Assembly: GCF_004402045.1 (NCBI RefSeq) | Contig: NZ_SOMG01000021.1 | Span: 124,001 to 188,000, forward strand | Direction: 5' to 3' | Length of the DNA stretch: 64,000 nt | Source: Lelliottia nimipressuralis | GTDB lineage: Bacteria; Pseudomonadota; Gammaproteobacteria; Enterobacterales; Enterobacteriaceae | Shown here: positions 11,558 through 23,936 of the stretch, piece by piece | How positions within the stretch are numbered: position 1 is the first letter of the stretch | How the letters are laid out: each line of letters opens with the position of its first letter | Program-made: the position numbers and the translations under genes | The notes under the pieces: generated by a model | What the model was told of the DNA's origin: nothing | Database searches by the model: none | What the model saw: only the letters and a program-made list of their open reading frames with translations

Positions 11558-14500
11558 TCAGGACGCGTCCACCGTGGTTTCCTGCAAGGACTCTGGTGGC
11601 TGCGGGGCAAAGCCACGCAGCCCAACGACGTGTACGTGTTCGCTGTTCTGGAACACTTTACGCACCAGTTTATAGGTTGTGCCTTTTTCCGGGCTGATGT
11701 TTTCCGGTGCCGCAATGATGAGCTGCATATCAAGACGATCGCACAGCTCAAACAGTGTGGCGATGGAGCGGGCATCAAGACGTGCGGCTTCATCCAGGAA
11801 CAGCAGGCGACATGGAGAGATGTCTTTGCCGCGCAGGCGACGCGCTTCATCTTCCCAGCTTTGAACCACCATCACCAGAATCGACATACCTGTACCGATA
11901 GCTTCACCGGTAGACAGTGCGCCTGACTCCGCACGCAGCCAGCCGTCGGACCCACGGTTTACTTCAACTTCCATTTCCAGGTAGTTGCGGTAATCCAGCA
12001 GCTCTTCACCGATGTTTTGCGGCGTACGCTGCCCCATATCAATCTGCGGGTTCAGGCGCTGGTACAGCTTCGCCAGCGCTTCCGAGAAGGTCAGCCGATT
12101 GCTGTTGAACAGATCCTGATGCTGTTCATGTTGTTCAGACAACACATCCAGCAGCGTGGAGTGGGCTTCACGCACGTTCACGTTCAGACGTACGCTGTTT
12201 ACCTGACCAAACGAAACATTCTGCAGCCCCTGGTTCAGCTGGCGAATACGGTTCTGCTCGCGCTGAATGGTTTTGCGGATAATGTTCGACACGCTGCGGG
12301 AGCTGATCGCCAGCTTTTGCTCGCGCGAGGTCAGCTCTTCCGTCAGACGGCCCAGTTCGATTTCCATCTGTTCGATAGCTTCAACCGGATCGTCGGTGCG
12401 GATGATGTCCTGACGAATTCGCTCACGCAGGTGCTGATACACGGCAACGAAGAACTGAATTTTACGTTCAGGACGTTTTGGATCTTCTGACATACGCAGC
12501 ACGTCGCGCAGATGTTCGTTATCCGCCACCGCCAGACGCAACGCACCCAATGCCTTATCCGACATGGAGCGCAGCTCGTCGCCGGAGAGATAGGCCAGCT
12601 CGCGACGGTGCAGACGACGTTCAACGTTGTTGTCTTTCACCATGCGCATGACCGCACACCAGCCCGCCTTCGCGGTGACAACCTGCTCACGCATCTCGTG
12701 ATAGTCGCGCTCAAGCTTACGCAGCCGACGGGTCAGGTTGTCCATCTCCGCTTCACAGAAGGTCAGCGCTTTTTCCAGCTGATTGCGACGGGCGCGGTTG
12801 TTGCTGAGCTGGCTATGCAGCTCATCACGACGAATTCGCGCGCGCTCTTCGGCACCGCTGTCTGCACGCACGCCAATGTCCTGCAGTTCTTTGTGCAGAT
12901 CGTTTAGCAGCTCTTTTTTGGTGTCGTAGGAGCTTTTCAGCGAGGCCATCACCTGGCTGTACTGGCTCAGCTGAGCCGCATGACTGCGCATCGCTTCACG
13001 GGCGCGGGTACGTTCTGCTTCAGCCTGCTCAAGACGCTGGCGCAGCTTCTCGTTAAGGTCGCTATTCCCGCTTAGCATTTCAGCCGAATCGGAGTAGCCG
13101 AAGTGGGCCCGACGCTGCACCACTTCCGTCAGGGCAAACGCCTGCTGACGCGCTTCACGCTGAACCTGCTGCGACCAGGCATAATCTTCTTTTAACTGCT
13201 CGTACTGCTCCGGATCGCTCTGCAGAACCGAAACAACCGGCTCCAGCTTCGCTAACTGATTGCCGTGCTGCTGCACAAAGCGTGCGGCTTCCTGAGCTTC
13301 ATCCAGACGTTCCTGGATCTCATCCACACGGTCAGCCAGCGTGTCATCTGCCAGCAGATTCAGGCGAGGCAGAATGCGGTTAAGGGCTGCAACGCCCTCT
13401 TTCGCCTGCTCGAACTGAACGCGACTCTGCTGGTTGTCATTTTCATGATTGGCCAGCGCACGTTCCAGTTCACCCCGACGGGTGTTGAGCTTACGAATTT
13501 CGGCTTCCGGGTCAGCGTCAAAGGCTACGGCCAGATGGCTGCCAATAAAGCGGCTAAAGGCCTGGTGCAGACGCTGGGTTTTCTGCACGTCAAACGACAG
13601 CGTCGCAAAACGTTCAGAGAGCGTTTCACGCTCTGCATGCAGGGTTTCAATACGATTTTCACGCGCGGCACGGCCAAAGAGAGGCAGTTCCGGGAAGCGT
13701 GAATAACGCCACTGACGGTCAGCGATTTTCACCACAACCGCTTTTTCCAGCTCATCTACGCTGAACACGCTGTCATCGAATGACTGCGGATCACCTTCGA
13801 TCAGGTAGAGATCTTCCGGACAATCTTCCAGGCCAGCAAGCTGTTCAGAAATCAGCGACAAATCCGGCACCACAATCGCGTTACGCGATGGGCCATACAG
13901 CGCGGAGAAGTACGGCGCGTCATCGAGACCTACATCGTCATAGATTTCTGACAGCAGTACGCCACCGAAACGCTCCGCCAACGTGTTGAGGCGCGCATCT
14001 TCCGAACCACCCGGCTGGCTTAAGCGCTCAATTTCTTCGTCGACGTCACGCTTACGTGCGCCCACTTCGTCACGCTCTACAATCGCTTCACGCTCTCGCT
14101 CCAGCAACTGCTGCAGGTATTCGGTGACGTCCTGACTGGATGCAAACTCTTCACCGCACTGTTCGCTGAGCTGGCTCAAACTGGTTTGCGCCGCAAGCCA
14201 TATCGGCGCACGCTGCAACAGCGTCTGTGAACGAGACTGGAGCTGCTCCATTTCCTGTCGCAGCGTCATACGCTGTTCGCTTGCGTTCGATACGGAGTCA
14301 GAAAGTGCTGCAATACGGGCTTCGAGTTCCTGATGCAGGGCCTCGAGCTCGTCGAAATCGTAATTTTTGCCCTGACGCTTGCAGAATTCGGTCAGCAGAC
14401 GCTCGGCTTCCTGCTGCTCGCGCAGGCGCTGCTCAAGCTCGTTCAGGCGCATGCGCAGCGGCTGAACCTGCTCGGCCAGATGGCGCTGGTTCACACCGTC

Positions 14501-16009
14501 GCGCAGCAGTTCACGGGCAACATTCCACGCTTCGTTACGCGCCAGCGGGCCGTTAATCGCCACCACCAGCTGATAGGCCTGCTCAAACTGGCTGTGCGCC
14601 GTTTGCACGACGCTCATCTTCTGTTCGAGAGACAGCAGTTTCTCAGTAGCTTCCTGCTCTTTGGCCTGGAACGTATCCAGCCATTCTTCAGCGCTCTCTG
14701 CCGTTAAGTCAGGGAGATGGCACAGCTCTTTTGCACGCTGTAATGCCTGCAAAGCCTGGTTGTACTGAATCGCGCGCGTCTGCTGCACGTCCAGCGCCTG
14801 CTGGTAATCAGCAAGCTGGCTTTTCAGCTCATCCACTTCCAGCTCGGCGGCTTCGGCACGGGCTTCGTTCTCTTCCTGCTTGTCAGCGGCTTCTGCCACC
14901 ACTTCGTTTTGCTCTTCAAGACGAATTTGCAGCTCATCGAGATCCGCTTCGTAGCGCTCGATTTTCTCCTGCTGACGCAGCGCGGTTTGCACCAGATTCA
15001 GGTGATCGCTGGCGGCCTGATAATCAGCTTCCAGGTCACCTTCGGCACCATTCTGTTCGCCCAGCTCACGCGCCATTTCAACGTGCTTATACTGCTCAGC
15101 CACCAGCTGTTTACGTGAGGTAAAGAGCTCCCGGCGATACTCTAACGCCTGATCGAGGTGAATGCGGCGCTCGTTGGCGTGACGCATATAATCTGCCGCC
15201 ACATAGTTGGTGGCTTCGCTGATCAGATGTTTAAACAGGTCACGGTCGGACTGGGTAACGCGAATGGCTTCGAGCGTCATGCGGTTTTCACGCAGCGCAG
15301 CTTCCATATCCTGGAAAGCCTTACGCACGCCGCTGTTTTCCGGCAACAGGTAGTCGCGCAGAGAGCGGGTAATGGCGCTTGAGATACCGCCGTACAGGGA
15401 CGCTTCAATCAGACGGTAGTATTTACTACGGTCGGACGCGGTACGCAGACGACGGGCAACCACACCCAGATCGAACATCAGGGAGTGGTAATCGGTAATC
15501 GAGTTGAACTGCTTGAACTGTACGCCTTCGATGGTTTCGAGCTTGTCTTTCAGCTCCTGCAGCGTTAGCACGCGAGCCTGACGCTCGTTCAGGGTTTCTG
15601 TCAGCAATGCCGTTGGCTGCATGGAGGTTGGCAAGCCCTGGATCGCAAAGGGTTTGATATCCACTTTACGGTCACGGCCCGCAATCTGCTGCAGGCGCAC
15701 GCCCACCACCACACGCTGGTGACGGGAGTTGATAACGTCCAGCACCGAATAACAGACGCCGGCTTTTAACTTACCGTGCAGACCTTTATCACGAGAGCCG
15801 CTTGTCGCCCCCGCTTCGGTGGTGTTACGGAAGTGCAGCAGCGTCAGATCGGGGATAAGCGCTGTGACAAATGCCGCCATGGTGGTGGATTTACCCGCAC
15901 CGTTGCCGCCGGAGAGCGTCGTAACCAGCTCGTCCAGATCGAAGGTTCGGGCAAAGAAGCCGTTCCAGTTAATCAGCGTTAGTGAGCGAAATTTACCGCG
16001 TTCAATCAT
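11558..16009 (-). CDS. mukB: Chromosome partition ATPase MukB
   Basis: An SMC-like ATPase that, with MukE and MukF, organises and segregates the chromosome and works with topoisomerase IV. It has 1483 residues (E. coli 1486). The N-terminal head has Walker [10 protein letters not shown] at 34-42. Two long coiled-coil arms rich in Glu, Gln, Arg and Leu flank a central hinge around residues 660-770. The C-terminal head carries the signature [12 protein letters not shown] and Walker [11 protein letters not shown]. Its start codon overlaps the mukE stop by one base (TAATG), implying translational coupling. It is the last gene of the operon, before a strong terminator. Confidence 0.98.
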   Translation of the reverse strand: MIERGKFRSLTLINWNGFFARTFDLDELVTTLSGGNGAGKSTTMAAFVTALIPDLTLLHFRNTTEAGATSGSRDKGLHGKLKAGVCYSVLDVINSRHQRVVVGVRLQQIAGRDRKVDIKPFAIQGLPTSMQPTALLTETLNERQARVLTLQELKDKLETIEGVQFKQFNSITDYHSLMFDLGVVARRLRTASDRSKYYRLIEASLYGGISSAITRSLRDYLLPENSGVRKAFQDMEAALRENRMTLEAIRVTQSDRDLFKHLISEATNYVAADYMRHANERRIHLDQALEYRRELFTSRKQLVAEQYKHVEMARELGEQNGAEGDLEADYQAASDHLNLVQTALRQQEKIERYEADLDELQIRLEEQNEVVAEAADKQEENEARAEAAELEVDELKSQLADYQQALDVQQTRAIQYNQALQALQRAKELCHLPDLTAESAEEWLDTFQAKEQEATEKLLSLEQKMSVVQTAHSQFEQAYQLVVAINGPLARNEAWNVARELLRDGVNQRHLAEQVQPLRMRLNELEQRLREQQEAERLLTEFCKRQGKNYDFDELEALHQELEARIAALSDSVSNASEQRMTLRQEMEQLQSRSQTLLQRAPIWLAAQTSLSQLSEQCGEEFASSQDVTEYLQQLLEREREAIVERDEVGARKRDVDEEIERLSQPGGSEDARLNTLAERFGGVLLSEIYDDVGLDDAPYFSALYGPSRNAIVVPDLSLISEQLAGLEDCPEDLYLIEGDPQSFDDSVFSVDELEKAVVVKIADRQWRYSRFPELPLFGRAARENRIETLHAERETLSERFATLSFDVQKTQRLHQAFSRFIGSHLAVAFDADPEAEIRKLNTRRGELERALANHENDNQQSRVQFEQAKEGVAALNRILPRLNLLADDTLADRVDEIQERLDEAQEAARFVQQHGNQLAKLEPVVSVLQSDPEQYEQLKEDYAWSQQVQREARQQAFALTEVVQRRAHFGYSDSAEMLSGNSDLNEKLRQRLEQAEAERTRAREAMRSHAAQLSQYSQVMASLKSSYDTKKELLNDLHKELQDIGVRADSGAEERARIRRDELHSQLSNNRARRNQLEKALTFCEAEMDNLTRRLRKLERDYHEMREQVVTAKAGWCAVMRMVKDNNVERRLHRRELAYLSGDELRSMSDKALGALRLAVADNEHLRDVLRMSEDPKRPERKIQFFVAVYQHLRERIRQDIIRTDDPVEAIEQMEIELGRLTEELTSREQKLAISSRSVSNIIRKTIQREQNRIRQLNQGLQNVSFGQVNSVRLNVNVREAHSTLLDVLSEQHEQHQDLFNSNRLTFSEALAKLYQRLNPQIDMGQRTPQNIGEELLDYRNYLEMEVEVNRGSDGWLRAESGALSTGEAIGTGMSILVMVVQSWEDEARRLRGKDISPCRLLFLDEAARLDARSIATLFELCDRLDMQLIIAAPENISPEKGTTYKLVRKVFQNSEHVHVVGLRGFAPQPPESLQETTVDAS

Positions 16010-16713
16010 TACTCTTCCTCCCCGCTATCCGGCTGATTCTCTTCATGCTCGTCATTGAGCTGCAAATGGTTTTCGACCGGCATCGCTTCACCGTCGCGGA
16101 TCATGCGAAGTTGAGCTTCTCGCGCGTCATCGCCCGCACGCACATCGGCGCCGAAGCGGAAGACCGATTCCGTAATGCGGAATTTGCTGCTGTCGTGGCC
16201 CATAAACCAGACCATACCCAGACGACGCAGACGGTTCAGGGAAGAGCGTACTTTTTCCTGTAATTTCTGACGGTCAAGATCCGACCCCGTGGAACGGTTG
16301 TTCACCAGCTTGAGCAGCTTGCTCTCATCTGCCAGCGTCAACAGCTCATCGTAAAGTTCCTGCTGGGTGAAGATACCTTCATTCGCCAGACGCTCGGGGC
16401 TGAGATAGAGGTAGCAAAGAATTTTGCCGACCATCATATCCAGCTCGGAGAGCACGGAACGCGGGATGAGCGTCGTGGAGCGTGGGCGCAGGTAGAAAAA
16501 CCCTTCCGGTGCGCGGATAAGTTCAACGTTATAGCGCGCGTAAAACTCTTCCAGGTACTCCTGGAAATCCATCAAAAAGGCGTGATTATCCAGCTCGTCT
16601 AAGCCAATGTGACGACCGGCACGCAGCTGGCTGTCCAGCGCCGGAAATAACGGATTCGCCAGCGCCTGTGCCAGCTTAACTGGCATCACTTGTTCAATAT
16701 TTGTCAATGACAT
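16009..16713 (-). CDS. mukE: Chromosome partition protein MukE
   Basis: A winged-helix KITE subunit of the MukBEF condensin that dimerises and binds MukF. It has 234 residues, the same as E. coli. No catalytic motif is expected. The C-terminal tail is strongly acidic ([10 protein letters not shown]). It starts inside the 3' end of mukF with a 20-base overlap and shares one base with the mukB start, so the three subunits are tightly coupled for stoichiometric synthesis. Confidence 0.97.
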   Translation of the reverse strand: MSLTNIEQVMPVKLAQALANPLFPALDSQLRAGRHIGLDELDNHAFLMDFQEYLEEFYARYNVELIRAPEGFFYLRPRSTTLIPRSVLSELDMMVGKILCYLYLSPERLANEGIFTQQELYDELLTLADESKLLKLVNNRSTGSDLDRQKLQEKVRSSLNRLRRLGMVWFMGHDSSKFRITESVFRFGADVRAGDDAREAQLRMIRDGEAMPVENHLQLNDEHEENQPDSGEEE

Positions 16714-18016
16714 GCGCCTGTACCTTGGCTCCGTAATCGTTAATTGACTGCCACTTCGGCGGCAGTCCGGTGAAATCTGCTTGCGCGACGCCCAGGCGCA
16801 CCGCCTGGTCTACCACAATGCGGGCAATGTCGAAGTGGCGCGCGCGAGGATATTGCGCCAGATAGTCGCGCACCACGAGCCCCAGATCCAGCGGCACTTG
16901 TCTGGTTTTGTAGATGGCAAGCTGTTCTTCGATCATCGCCGCAAGCTGCTCGCGAATTTCGTTAAATTCTTCATACTCAAGATCCGGCGGCAGTTCACCG
17001 GTCACCTCTTCATCGCGCAGGGCCATCTCTTCGTCGCGCATATCCAGCAGACGATCGGCACTGGCGTAGGTCAGCGCCCACGGCGCATCGAAATAGGTCT
17101 GCACCGACTGACGCAGACGCTGAGCAAAGACGCGGTTTTTATCCATATCAATCGCGGTACGGATAAATTTATGCACGTGACGGTCATAGCCGATCCACAG
17201 GTCGATCGACTGCTGGCCCCAGCTGATAATGCGGTCGAGTTTGCTTTGCAGATCGAAGACCAGACGATCGACAAAATGCAGATCGTCATGCGCCAGGGTC
17301 GCATCCTGAATGCGCAGCAGGTTCGCCTGAAGCTTATCCCCTGCCGCTTCCAGCGTATCCTGCAGCTCACGCAGCGTGCCGGAGGTTTCTGACAGCAGAA
17401 GTTCACAGCTGGAGATGGCGGCACGCCAGTCTTTATTCAGCAGCTGCGCGATATCGTCTTTCACCTGCTGCTGCTGTTCGTCCATCAGACGCTGGGTCAG
17501 ATCGATACTGTCGAAGATTTCCGCCACCGAATATTTCAGCGGCGCGTAGACGTTACGGTGCCAGTGGAATTCGTCACCGTTTTCATCCGCAGCATCGGCG
17601 GCACGCTTAAGCTCACCCGCCACGATCGAGAGCTGCATAGAAAGACGCAGCGTGGAAAATTCACGCTGGCGAATATAGTAATCGGTGATACCGATGCCCA
17701 GTGGCGTCAGGCGATAGATGGCGTTTCCTTCCGCCTGCTCGCTAGTAAAGCGGTTCAGCAGACGTTGACGCACCATATCGTTGATTGCGTTGTTGGCACG
17801 CACGCTAATGGTTTCGCTGGTTTGCTCAAACGCATCACTGACATGGCGGAACGCATCCACCAGTTCACCCTCGCTCATTTCGCCATCCAGCCGTTCGCCA
17901 TTCAGCGTGGCAACCGCCAGCAGAAAAGAGAGTCTGTCTACCGGCAGCGAGATGGAGAAATCGTTTTTCCTGGCCCAGGCAACCAGTTCGGGGACTGTCT
18001 GGGAAAATTCACTCAT
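16694..18016 (-). CDS. mukF: Chromosome partition kleisin MukF
   Basis: The kleisin subunit that bridges MukB heads and carries MukE dimers. It has 440 residues, equal to E. coli. The N-terminal winged-helix dimerisation domain is followed by a long helical middle region and a C-terminal winged helix that contacts the MukB cap. It follows cmoM after three bases and overlaps mukE by 20 bases. Confidence 0.97.
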   Translation of the reverse strand: MSEFSQTVPELVAWARKNDFSISLPVDRLSFLLAVATLNGERLDGEMSEGELVDAFRHVSDAFEQTSETISVRANNAINDMVRQRLLNRFTSEQAEGNAIYRLTPLGIGITDYYIRQREFSTLRLSMQLSIVAGELKRAADAADENGDEFHWHRNVYAPLKYSVAEIFDSIDLTQRLMDEQQQQVKDDIAQLLNKDWRAAISSCELLLSETSGTLRELQDTLEAAGDKLQANLLRIQDATLAHDDLHFVDRLVFDLQSKLDRIISWGQQSIDLWIGYDRHVHKFIRTAIDMDKNRVFAQRLRQSVQTYFDAPWALTYASADRLLDMRDEEMALRDEEVTGELPPDLEYEEFNEIREQLAAMIEEQLAIYKTRQVPLDLGLVVRDYLAQYPRARHFDIARIVVDQAVRLGVAQADFTGLPPKWQSINDYGAKVQAHVIDKY

Positions 18017-18019
18017 AGA

Positions 18020-18799
18020 TTATCCTTGCATCTGCGGCTTGCGCGCGGTGACGTGTATATAGCGGCCAAGGCTCAGGTAAGGCTCCTGACGGCAATACCG
18101 CGTTTCTATTTCTGTTAAGGCGTCTAAACAGTCATGCTGTTTTTGTTTATCACGCAGATAATCATGAAACACCCTCACGCCTGTTTTACCGGTGATCTCC
18201 CAGCCAATCTCCTCCAGCCAGCCATAGACCTGCTGCGGTTCTCGCGGGAAATCCGGCGATAGCGTGCGCCGTTTCTTTTTATACATACCCTGCTGCACGT
18301 AGCCGAAATTGCCTACCAGCACGTTACGCATCAGCAGGCCGTTAGCATTGTAGAACATCAGCGATAACGCACCGCCCGGACACAACATCGACCACAGCGT
18401 TTTTAACATGGCTTGCGGTTCAGCTACCCATTCCAGCACAGCATGAAACAATATCAGATCAACCTGAGTTTCCAAATGCTGCGGGATGTCCTGAGCGGCG
18501 CAATGTATAAAATGCATGTTGTCGCTCACACCTTTCTCTTCTGCCGCGCGTTGGGCGCGCGCAACCATCTCTGCAGAAAGATCGCAAAGCGTGACGTGAT
18601 GACCGCGTTGCGCCATAAGAATGGCTGTCTGGCCTTCCCCGCCACCGGCATCCAGCACGCGCAACTTGCGGTCACCGAAATCAGCAAGCAGCTTGTCCAG
18701 ATCCTGCCAGAGGATCGTCTGACGGAGCTGTCCTTTCGTGGTGCCATAAATGTTGCGCGAAAACTTTTCCGCGATGTCATCAAAATTGCGATCCCGCAT
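18020..18799 (-). CDS. cmoM: tRNA 5-carboxymethoxyuridine methyltransferase
   Basis: A SAM-dependent methyltransferase (formerly smtA) that methylates cmo5U34 to mcmo5U in a subset of tRNAs. The SAM-binding motif is VLDAGGGEGQTA near residues 49-60. It has 259 residues from MRDRNFDDIAEKF, the start matching the E. coli family. An in-frame ATG nine codons further upstream is possible but adds residues not seen in relatives. It is first in the cmoM-mukF-mukE-mukB run and is divergent from elyC, the promoters lying in the 124 bases between. Confidence 0.93.
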   Translation of the reverse strand: MRDRNFDDIAEKFSRNIYGTTKGQLRQTILWQDLDKLLADFGDRKLRVLDAGGGEGQTAILMAQRGHHVTLCDLSAEMVARAQRAAEEKGVSDNMHFIHCAAQDIPQHLETQVDLILFHAVLEWVAEPQAMLKTLWSMLCPGGALSLMFYNANGLLMRNVLVGNFGYVQQGMYKKKRRTLSPDFPREPQQVYGWLEEIGWEITGKTGVRVFHDYLRDKQKQHDCLDALTEIETRYCRQEPYLSLGRYIHVTARKPQMQG

Positions 18800-18923
18800 T
18801 GGGAGAGTTCCACTCGCTAACTGCAAAACCGCTATTTTGTCACACCCGCGCGGAGAATGAACCTCTCTGGTGTAATATCACGGGTAATCACCTGCTATAT
18901 GGTCAAAAAAGGAACCAAAAAGG

Positions 18924-19703
18924 ATGCTTTTTACCCTTAAGAAATACATTGGAGGGATGATGCTTCCCCTTCCGCTGCTGCTCATCACGATCGCGCTGGG
19001 GCTGGCGCTGGTCTGGTTCAGTCGCTTTCAGAAAAGTGGCAAAACGCTTATCACGCTCGGCTGGTTTGTCTTGCTGCTGTTAAGCCTGCAACCGGTCGCG
19101 GATGGTCTGTTACGCCCTATCGAAAACAAATACCCGACATGGCAGGGAAATCAGAAAGTGGCGTACATCGTGGTGCTGGGCGGCGGGTATACCTGGGATC
19201 CGGACTGGGCACCCAGCTCGAACCTGATCAACAACAGCCTGCCACGGCTAAACGAGGGTATTCGCCTGTGGCTGGCGAACCCGGGATCAAAAATGATCTT
19301 CACCGGCGCGGCGGCAAAAACGAACCCGGTGAGTACGGCTGAGGCAGGCGCCAGAGTCGCGGAATCACTCGGCGTGCCGCGTTCCTCAATCATTACGCTG
19401 GACAGTCCAAAAGATACCGAAGAAGAGGCTGCAGCGGTGAAGCAGGCGATTGGCGATGTGCCGTTCTTGCTGGTGACATCCGCCTCACACCTGCCAAGAG
19501 CGATGATTTTCTTTGAAAAACAAGGCCTGCACCCACTTCCCGCACCGGCAAACCAGATGGCCATCGCCGCACCGCTCAACCCGTGGGAACGGGCAATCCC
19601 GTCCCCCGCGTGGCTGATGCATAGCGACCGCGTCGGCTATGAGACGCTCGGACGCCTCTGGCAGTGGCTGAAAGGCTCCTCAGGCGAGCCAGGGCAAGAG
19701 TGA
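18924..19703 (+). CDS. elyC: Envelope biogenesis factor ElyC (DUF218)
   Basis: An inner-membrane protein needed in E. coli for peptidoglycan synthesis at low temperature and linked to use of the lipid carrier undecaprenyl phosphate. It has 259 residues, the same as E. coli. Two hydrophobic segments near residues 12-33 and 41-59 are followed by a periplasmic DUF218 domain with VVLGGGYTW near 84-92 and TSASHLPRA near 191-199. The start is preceded by AGGAACC. The 3' end overlaps the convergent ycbJ by 24 bases, and no terminator is seen between them. The biochemical activity is unknown. Confidence 0.93.
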   Translation: MLFTLKKYIGGMMLPLPLLLITIALGLALVWFSRFQKSGKTLITLGWFVLLLLSLQPVADGLLRPIENKYPTWQGNQKVAYIVVLGGGYTWDPDWAPSSNLINNSLPRLNEGIRLWLANPGSKMIFTGAAAKTNPVSTAEAGARVAESLGVPRSSIITLDSPKDTEEEAAAVKQAIGDVPFLLVTSASHLPRAMIFFEKQGLHPLPAPANQMAIAAPLNPWERAIPSPAWLMHSDRVGYETLGRLWQWLKGSSGEPGQE

Positions 19704-20573
19704 TTTTGTCGCCAGATCGAAGTTTGCGCGATTGAAACGTCCGGTATTGACCAGTTGCGCGACTTCGTCCCAGAGCAGGTAGAGCCAGCGCCGCCAGAGA
19801 AACGCTTCTGCAACCGGCGCGCGCTGAAGGTAGTGCCACAGTAAACCTTCCGCCGCCCCGCTGTCGCTGAGCCTGAACAGCTCATATTCGCGCGGCGCCC
19901 AGAGCATGATCCCCGGTCCGACCATCGCAAGGAGCTGATCGCTGCGGGAGTCTTTGAGCATGCTGCGCAGGGTGAAATTACCGTGGATCAGCACGCAGTT
20001 GTCATTAAAGCCTTCGAACAACGCCGGTAAGCACTCGCGGGTGCGAAACAGAATACGTTTGTCCTGCATGGTTAAACCGGTGTTACTGAACTGATTAAGC
20101 GTTCCCCACAGCACTTCAACCCGCTGGCGATACCACAGCGGCCACAGGTTTTCCTGGGTACTGTCGACCGGCCCCACGAGTCCACGGCTATCCTGACGAT
20201 GCCAGGCCAGCAGCGCCTCAACAATCTGGTCTTTCAGCTGTTCCCAACGCTCCGGCGTACGCGCCGGGGCTTCAACAGACACGCCGCGTAAACGCTCAAT
20301 CAGCAGCACGTCCGGCCCGGGGTGTTCCTCATGCGTCATCACACCGTACACCGTCGGCATACGGACCGTTCCCTCCCGTGCCAGCATCGACATTTTCCAT
20401 GCGAGCTGCCTGGCGACACCCGGCGAGGTAAAACTTCTGGCCATCAGCGGCATTGGGTTGCCCTGACTGTCGTACAACGACCAGAGCGCGGTATCGGCCT
20501 TTTCACTCACGCATTCGACCCGGCTTAACTTCTCACCAAGCAGATGGCTAAGTTCGGCACGCAGCTGTTCCAT
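19680..20573 (-). CDS. ycbJ: YcbJ, kinase-fold protein of unknown function
   Basis: It has 297 residues, as in E. coli, where its function is unknown. The arrangement resembles an aminoglycoside-phosphotransferase/kinase fold. LIHGNFTLRSMLKD (residues 195-208) sits where the HGDxxxxN catalytic loop would be, and WAPREYELFRL (225-235) where the region after the second metal-binding Asp would be. The catalytic Asp is Asn here (His197-Gly198-Asn199), and the expected metal-binding Asp is replaced by MVGPG. It therefore looks like a pseudokinase; this is inference. It follows nothing closely on its strand and converges on elyC. Confidence 0.85.
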   Translation of the reverse strand: MEQLRAELSHLLGEKLSRVECVSEKADTALWSLYDSQGNPMPLMARSFTSPGVARQLAWKMSMLAREGTVRMPTVYGVMTHEEHPGPDVLLIERLRGVSVEAPARTPERWEQLKDQIVEALLAWHRQDSRGLVGPVDSTQENLWPLWYRQRVEVLWGTLNQFSNTGLTMQDKRILFRTRECLPALFEGFNDNCVLIHGNFTLRSMLKDSRSDQLLAMVGPGIMLWAPREYELFRLSDSGAAEGLLWHYLQRAPVAEAFLWRRWLYLLWDEVAQLVNTGRFNRANFDLATKSLLPWLA

Positions 20574-20682
20574 ATGAGATTACCCCCATTAAGACTACTG
20601 CTTTTATAATGAGCGTCCTGGATGAAGATGTCACCCGGAAGAGATCAATTATGGAAAAGAAAGGGAAAGGCGTGAGGAAAGA

Positions 20683-20704
20683 CATCCCCCCGAAAGGAGG
20701 GATG
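20683..20704 (-). terminator. Possible terminator after kdsB
   Basis: On the minus strand: CATCCCTCC, loop TTTC, GGGGGGATG, a 9-bp stem with one G-T pair, starting 10 bases past the kdsB stop. The tail TCTTTCC is only partly T, so termination may be weak. Confidence 0.45.
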
Positions 20705-20713
20705 CAGGCGGTA

Positions 20714-21639
<926 letters not shown>

Positions 21640-21684
21640 AGTTCCTCCGTATGGGTAATCGCTAAAGCTTAACACATTCCTTTT

Positions 21685-22914
21685 TCAGGGCGTGCCTGTT
21701 TCCCAGCCACTTCGACAGGATGCAAACAGCCCGTCGGGTACCCGACCCAGCGTCACGTCACGGGCCCCCTGCCAGCGCGCGAATTCGCTAATGGCAAACG
21801 TCAGCCCTTTTTCCAGCGTCGCCGTCACCCTGACGCCCTCTTCCAGATAAAGGGCAATGATTTCAAGCGTGCCAGTCTTGCGGTGCATTTTGGCATCCAT
21901 ACGTCCGACCAGCTGTCCCTTATGCAGCAGAGGTAAAACGAAGTAGCCATACTGACGCTTTGGCGCCGGGGTATAACATTCCAGCCGGTAGCTGAAATCG
22001 AACAGCTGCTCGGCGCGTTTTCTGTCCCAGACCACCGGATCGAAAGGCGACAACACCGTGCTGTGGGTTGCCTGCAATTTTCCTTCCAGGGCCAGAGGCA
22101 AGAGCGGGAGAAGATCCTCATGCAGCCACATTTCGCCCAGTGTTTCCACCATGACGGGAATGATTCGCTGTTCTTGCTGCCACATTTCCAGCAGCGGTTT
22201 TAGGGCGGGCTGGCGCAGACGATAATAATCAGCCAGCCATTGTGAACGGAAAATGCCCAGGCTGCGGGCGCTATTTTCCAGCATGATGGCCTCAGCCGCT
22301 TCCTGGGAGAGCAGGTCCTGCTCGTCGTTCCAGTGCGGCATCACGCGATGCGTCAGGTCGTATACGCGCTGAAAATTACGCCGTTCAATCACCATCACTT
22401 TGCCTGACGTGAACAGCCCTTCGAGATGACGTTTGTGCGGCTTCCACTCCCACCAGCCACTTGTGCCTTTGCGCGGGTGTTCAAAATCGGCGGAACGTAC
22501 GGGACCGTTTTCCTGAATGTGCGCGATGAGCTGCTCGATTTCAGCCGCATGTTCCAGCATCCACGCCTGGCGGTACTTCCAGCCCATCTTATCCGGTGAG
22601 AGCATGCGGTGACGGACCAGTGCGAAATCGCTGCGGGGCAGGAAACAGGCTTCGTGCGCCCAATACTCCATTAACTCCCCCTTGCTGAGCGCCTCATCCA
22701 GCCACTGTGATGGATAACTCCCCAGACGGCTAAACAGCACCAGGTAAGGGCTGCGGGCCACAATGTTAATGGTATCGATTTGAAGTAGCGACATGCGCTG
22801 GACGGTAGAGAGAATATCGGCAGGCTGCGCTCGGCGGCGGGGCTTTTTGAGCAGCCCCTGCGCGGCAAGGTGTAAATGACGTGCGGCTGAAAGCGAGAGT
22901 TGCGGTAAAGACAT
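21685..22914 (-). CDS. ycaQ: DNA glycosylase YcaQ (AlkX type)
   Basis: A winged-helix (HTH_42) DNA glycosylase. The E. coli protein unhooks interstrand cross-links and removes N7-alkylguanine. It has 409 residues, against about 410. The catalytic Q-x-D motif is QID at residues 45-47. It lies between lpxK and ycaR on the same strand, with a 44-base gap to lpxK and 45 bases to ycaR, so it is probably co-transcribed with LPS genes, although its role is in repair. Confidence 0.9.
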   Translation of the reverse strand: MSLPQLSLSAARHLHLAAQGLLKKPRRRAQPADILSTVQRMSLLQIDTINIVARSPYLVLFSRLGSYPSQWLDEALSKGELMEYWAHEACFLPRSDFALVRHRMLSPDKMGWKYRQAWMLEHAAEIEQLIAHIQENGPVRSADFEHPRKGTSGWWEWKPHKRHLEGLFTSGKVMVIERRNFQRVYDLTHRVMPHWNDEQDLLSQEAAEAIMLENSARSLGIFRSQWLADYYRLRQPALKPLLEMWQQEQRIIPVMVETLGEMWLHEDLLPLLPLALEGKLQATHSTVLSPFDPVVWDRKRAEQLFDFSYRLECYTPAPKRQYGYFVLPLLHKGQLVGRMDAKMHRKTGTLEIIALYLEEGVRVTATLEKGLTFAISEFARWQGARDVTLGRVPDGLFASCRSGWETGTP

Positions 22915-22958
22915 GCGTTTTCCTGTCAGTCAAAGCGCCACCAGAACCGCGTAAGCGT

Positions 22959-23936
22959 TTATTGCACCAACGCAATCAGTTCCTTGAGCAATTGTTCCGG
23001 CTGCTCGCCGCTGAGCTCAGCGTCAACCGGCAGATACCACCAGTTTTCTTTCGCAAAGGCACGGCATTTCACCGCATCTTTTTCGGTCATGATCAGGGTC
23101 TGTCCGGGTACGGTGAGCAAATCTACCTGCCCTTCTACCAGCGCCTGATGGTCAGCCAACGGAACACGCTTTTCAAGGCGAGCACCGCACTGTTCAAGCG
23201 TAGCGAAGAAACGCGGAGGATGGCCAATACCCGCCATCGCCACCAGCGCAGGTAATTGAGAAACCGACCGGCGTTCACCCGTCACCAGGTTGACCGCCAT
23301 TCCCGGCAGGAGACGCATGGGAATTTCACCCGCTTTTGCCTCACCACCGTTCACAATCACCGCATCTACGGACTTCAGACGCGAAGCGCGTTCCCGCATT
23401 GGCCCCGCCGGCAGCCACCAGCCGTTACCGAAACGGCGAACCCCGTCGATCACCACAATCTCTTTATCACGCGCCAGGGCGTAATGTTGCAGCCCATCAT
23501 CCGTAATGATGATTTGCACCGCATGTTTAGCAACCAGAGCCTGCACGGCGTCGCTGCGCACCGGAGAGACCGCGACAGGTGCGCCGGTACGCTGGAAAAT
23601 CAGTACGGGTTCATCTCCCGCTTCGGCAGTCGCGGTTTCCGCCGTCAGAAGAAGAGGATACTGCGCTGCTTTACCACCATAACCGCGAGATACAACCCCA
23701 GGGCGAATACCGCGTTTTTGCAGTTGTTCAACCAGCCAGATAACCACAGGTGTTTTACCATTGCCACCCGCAGTAAGGTTGCCCACAACTACAACCGGAA
23801 CCGGCGCACGCCAGGCTCGCTTCAGCCCCAGACGGTACAACAGACGAATCGCACCGCTCACCAGGCCATACAGCCAGGAGAGCGGCAAAAGCAGCAGCCA
23901 CAGCGGGGATTCACCGGACCAGATGCGTGCAATCAT
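22959..23936 (-). CDS. lpxK: Tetraacyldisaccharide 4'-kinase
   Basis: Phosphorylates the 4' position of the lipid A precursor to give lipid IVA, acting at the inner face of the cytoplasmic membrane. It has 325 residues (E. coli 328). An N-terminal hydrophobic helix covers about 11-30, and the Walker A-like loop is [11 protein letters not shown] (52-62). The start overlaps the msbA stop by four bases, coupling the kinase to the flippase that exports its downstream product. Confidence 0.97.
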   Translation of the reverse strand: MIARIWSGESPLWLLLLPLSWLYGLVSGAIRLLYRLGLKRAWRAPVPVVVVGNLTAGGNGKTPVVIWLVEQLQKRGIRPGVVSRGYGGKAAQYPLLLTAETATAEAGDEPVLIFQRTGAPVAVSPVRSDAVQALVAKHAVQIIITDDGLQHYALARDKEIVVIDGVRRFGNGWWLPAGPMRERASRLKSVDAVIVNGGEAKAGEIPMRLLPGMAVNLVTGERRSVSQLPALVAMAGIGHPPRFFATLEQCGARLEKRVPLADHQALVEGQVDLLTVPGQTLIMTEKDAVKCRAFAKENWWYLPVDAELSGEQPEQLLKELIALVQ

